Of a DNA stretch of 15,961 nucleotides, positions 13,926-15,961 are shown one piece after another (position 1 is the first letter of the stretch; each line of letters opens with the position of its first letter). The position numbers were made by a program, and so were the translations under genes. This DNA comes from CF-96 sp036269455. GTDB lineage: Bacteria > Chloroflexota > Dormibacteria > Aeolococcales > Aeolococcaceae. The stretch is taken from positions 1 to 15,961 of the forward strand of contig DATARS010000041.1 in NCBI GenBank assembly GCA_036269455.1. The letters are read 5' to 3'. A model generated the notes under the pieces. It worked only from the letters and a program-made list of their open reading frames with translations, searched no databases and had not been told where the DNA came from.

Positions 13926-15488
13926 ATGCCGCTGGGTCTCACCCGACGTGAGCTGCTTGCCGCCGGAGCGGCGCTCGGCGCCGCCGCGCTGATCGGCGAG
14001 GCGCCGGTGCGCCGCGCCCTCGCGGCAGCGCCCGCCTGCGGCCGCCTCACCGACATCGAGCACGTGGTCATCCTGGTCCAGGAGAACCGATCCTTCGACC
14101 ACTACCTCGGCACCCTGCGCGGGGTGCGCGGCTTCGCCGACCCGGCGGCGCCCGCGCTCGGCGACGGCAGCGGGCTGAACGTGTTCGCCCAGCCCGGCTT
14201 CGCCGGCGGGGTGAGCGGCGGTCACCTCTATCCCTTCCACCTCGACAGCCTCCACAACGGCGAGTGCACCAGTGACATCAACCACGGCTGGGGGCCGCAG
14301 CACACCTTCTGGAACGGCGGCCGGCTCGACGGCTTCGTGCGCGGTCACATCGCCATCGACGGCGCGGTCAACGGGCCGCTCACCATGGGCTACTACACCC
14401 GCGCGGACCTCCCCTTCCTCCACGCGCTCGCCGACGCCTTCACCGTCTGCGACGGATATCACTGCTCGGTGATCGGGCCGACCGACCCCAACCGGCTGTA
14501 CACGATGTCGGCGTCGCTCGACCCCGACGGCAGCCACGGCGGGCCGATCCTCAGCACCAGCGCGACCCGGGTCGAGCGCTACGGCAGGCTCACCCACACC
14601 ACCATGCCCGAGCAGCTCCAGGCGCGCGGGATCAGCTGGAAGGTGTACGCGGGGCCGGACGCCAACTACGGCGACAACGTGCTGCCGTACTTCAGGAACT
14701 TCCTCACCCACCCGGCGCTGACCGCCCGGGCGCTGGTGCCCACCTTCCCCGGGACCTTCGAGCTCGACTGCGCGCTCGGCACCCTGCCGCAGGTCTCCTG
14801 GGTGCTGGCGCCGCTGCTCGCCAGCGAGCACCCGCCGGCGCCGGTCGAGGTCGGCGAGCAGGCGACCGCGGCGGTGCTCCGGGCGCTGACCGCCAACCCC
14901 AGGGTGTGGGCGCGCACCGCACTTTTTGTCACCTACGACGAGAACGGGGGCTTCTTCGACCACGTGCCCCCGCCGGTTGCGCCGGCGGGCACGCCGGGGG
15001 AATATCTCACCGTGGCCACGCTCCCCTCCGACGCCGCCGGCGTGCGGGGCCCGATCGGGCTCGGCTTCCGCGTCCCGCTCTTCGTGATCTCGCCGTTCAG
15101 CCGCGGCGGGCTGGTGTGCTCGGACGTCTTCGACCACACCTCGCTGCTGCGCTTCCTCGAGACGCGCTTCGGCGCCGAGGTGCCCAATCTCAGCGCCTGG
15201 CGCCGCGCCGCCACCGGCGACCTCACCAGCGCCTTCAACTTCGCCGCGCCCGACACCGCGGTGCCGCCGCTGCCCCAACCCGCGCTCCTCGACCCGCGGG
15301 TGACCACGTTGAGCTGCCTGGGCAGCGCTCCGGTGGGGTTCCTCGGCGACAGCATCCCCGGGCTCTCGGCGCTGAGTGGGGCGCTGGCCCCGGGCTACCC
15401 GATCACCGTGAACGCGGGGCCCCCGGCGCAGGAGCCCGGGGCCAGGCCGCGTCCGAGTGGACCGGTGTGCCCGCCTTCGACCGGCTGA
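13926..15488 (+). CDS. Tat-exported phospholipase C / acid phosphatase-like phosphoesterase
   Basis: This is a 520-residue phosphoesterase-family enzyme (phospholipase C and AcpA type). The twin-arginine signal is TRRELLAAGAALGAAALIG (R7-R8), with cleavage likely near the ALAAAPA stretch (31-37). The catalytic N-terminal motif is QENRSFDHYLG (52-62). Later come HCSVIGPTDPNRLYTMSAS, the metal-binding TYDENGGFFDHVPPP (about 336-350), and the C-terminal VFDHTSLLRFLETRFG. It would hydrolyse phosphodiester or phosphomonoester bonds of lipids or other substrates outside the cytoplasm. The ATG at 13926 has GAGGAGG 5 nt upstream. The frame is open for 330 bp further upstream, but that region is antisense to the monooxygenase and has no signal peptide. 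The stop overlaps the Clp N-domain gene. Confidence 0.93.
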   Translation: MPLGLTRRELLAAGAALGAAALIGEAPVRRALAAAPACGRLTDIEHVVILVQENRSFDHYLGTLRGVRGFADPAAPALGDGSGLNVFAQPGFAGGVSGGHLYPFHLDSLHNGECTSDINHGWGPQHTFWNGGRLDGFVRGHIAIDGAVNGPLTMGYYTRADLPFLHALADAFTVCDGYHCSVIGPTDPNRLYTMSASLDPDGSHGGPILSTSATRVERYGRLTHTTMPEQLQARGISWKVYAGPDANYGDNVLPYFRNFLTHPALTARALVPTFPGTFELDCALGTLPQVSWVLAPLLASEHPPAPVEVGEQATAAVLRALTANPRVWARTALFVTYDENGGFFDHVPPPVAPAGTPGEYLTVATLPSDAAGVRGPIGLGFRVPLFVISPFSRGGLVCSDVFDHTSLLRFLETRFGAEVPNLSAWRRAATGDLTSAFNFAAPDTAVPPLPQPALLDPRVTTLSCLGSAPVGFLGDSIPGLSALSGALAPGYPITVNAGPPAQEPGARPRPSGPVCPPSTG

Positions 15489-15925
15489 CCCCCGCGGCGC
15501 GGACTGCGCTGCGGCGGGCCGCGGAGGAGGCGGAGCGCGACCTCTCACCCTACCTCGGCACCGAGCACCTGCTGCTCGGGCTCCGCGCCACCGAGGGCGG
15601 CGCCGCGGCGCGCGTCCTCGCCGGGCTCGGCTTCGAGCTCGACGCGCTCCGCGCCGGCGTCGGCGACGCGCCGCTGCGCCGTCCCCGGCCGTTTCCCCCG
15701 ATGGGCGCGGCGGCGCCGACGACCCGGCTGCAGCGGGCGATCGCCGCGGCGTACGCGGAGGCGCGGCGCGCCGGGCGGCACGAGGTCACCACCGGCGCCC
15801 TGCTCGTCGGCCTGCTCGTCGACGACGCCGACGGGCTCGGCTCGCGGCTGCTCCTCGCCCGCGGGGTGACTGCCGAGACCGTCCGCGCCGTGCTCGCCGG
15901 CCTCGGTGACGAGAACGTACCCTAG
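15467..15925 (+). CDS. Stand-alone Clp N-terminal (repeat) domain protein
   Basis: This is a 152-residue protein read from GTG at 15467 (VPAFDRLTPAARTALRRAAEEA). The first Clp_N repeat contains YLGTEHLLLGLRATEGGAAARVLAGLGFELDALR (about 29-62). After a Pro/Arg-rich linker the second repeat is LQRAIAAAYAEARRAGRHEVTTGALLVGLLVD, then GLGSRLLLARGVTAETVRAVLA. There is no AAA+ ATPase module, so it resembles ClpS-independent adaptors or small Clp N-domain proteins common in high-GC bacteria, not ClpC/ClpB. It probably binds protein substrates or a Clp partner. The start lies 22 nt inside the phospholipase gene, implying coupled translation, but a cytoplasmic chaperone-like domain after an exported enzyme is an odd pairing. 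No clear Shine-Dalgarno is seen. Confidence 0.8.
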   Translation: MPAFDRLTPAARTALRRAAEEAERDLSPYLGTEHLLLGLRATEGGAAARVLAGLGFELDALRAGVGDAPLRRPRPFPPMGAAAPTTRLQRAIAAAYAEARRAGRHEVTTGALLVGLLVDDADGLGSRLLLARGVTAETVRAVLAGLGDENVP

Positions 15926-15961
15926 ATCGCCACCTTGCGGGCCAGCTCCTCGGCCTGGGTG
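15922..15961 (-). CDS. C-terminal end of an unidentified convergent gene (partial)
   Basis: On the minus strand the last 13 codons in the window read TQAEELARKVAI followed by TAG. The TAG overlaps the stop codon of the Clp N-domain gene on the other strand. The amphipathic helical end and codon pattern look genuine, but the rest lies beyond the right edge and no function can be given. Confidence 0.4.
   Translation of the reverse strand, partial: TQAEELARKVAI

Noticed and set aside
1..15961. CRISPR array, tRNA or rRNA genes, prophage or conjugative genes
   Set aside because: No regularly spaced direct repeats, tRNA cloverleaf, rRNA-like stretch or phage/plasmid protein was found on either strand.

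Overview
The window is very GC-rich DNA (about 70% or more by eye) from a bacterium with dense, mostly minus-strand operons, frequent GTG starts and at least one probable leaderless start. The gene set is an ECF42-type sigma factor with a DGPF/YCII partner, TldD/TldE, a GGDEF-EAL protein, a Tat-exported molybdoenzyme, a Baeyer-Villiger-type monooxygenase and a Tat-exported phospholipase C-like enzyme. This suits an environmental (probably soil) high-GC lineage such as Actinomycetota, Chloroflexota or Candidatus Dormibacterota. The taxon is an inference only.

Layout. Positions 1-469 are a near-perfect fold-back: 182-bp inverted arms around a 105-bp loop, cutting through the ECF sigma gene so that it lies on the minus strand (288-1211) and its continuation on the plus strand (3-287). 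This may be a contig-end chimera or a real rearrangement. Upstream of the sigma gene is its DGPF partner (1215-1643), preceded by a TGTCGA-17-CGATGT element that resembles the ECF42 promoter, so the pair is probably autoregulated. A tight minus-strand run follows (7997 down to 1727): a membrane PAS-GGDEF-EAL protein, TldD, TldE and a Na+/Ca2+-exchanger family protein. Gaps are 10 bp or less.

The next minus-strand block runs from 11755 down to 8093. It holds a Tat-exported molybdopterin oxidoreductase and an overlapping b-type cytochrome. Next is a leader region with two hairpins and a 14-codon ORF that has a strong Shine-Dalgarno. After it come a degenerate receiver/GGDEF-like protein that keeps an RxxD c-di-GMP I-site motif, and an MFS transporter that appears to start at CTG. 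Then 13804 down to 11796 encodes a Baeyer-Villiger-type flavin monooxygenase and a 150-residue amphipathic helical protein.

A 121-bp, unusually AT-rich divergent spacer carries a good sigma-70-like promoter overlapped by an inverted repeat. From there the plus strand encodes a Tat-exported phospholipase C-like phosphoesterase and a small stand-alone Clp N-domain protein. The window ends with the C-terminal tip of a convergent minus-strand gene.

Functional themes are c-di-GMP signalling (one enzyme with both active sites intact and one probable non-catalytic receptor, about 1.3 kb apart), cell-envelope redox and lipid chemistry through Tat export, and sigma-factor-controlled stress response. 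The least ordinary parts are the leader/degenerate-regulator segment at 9290-10350 and the fold-back at the left edge.
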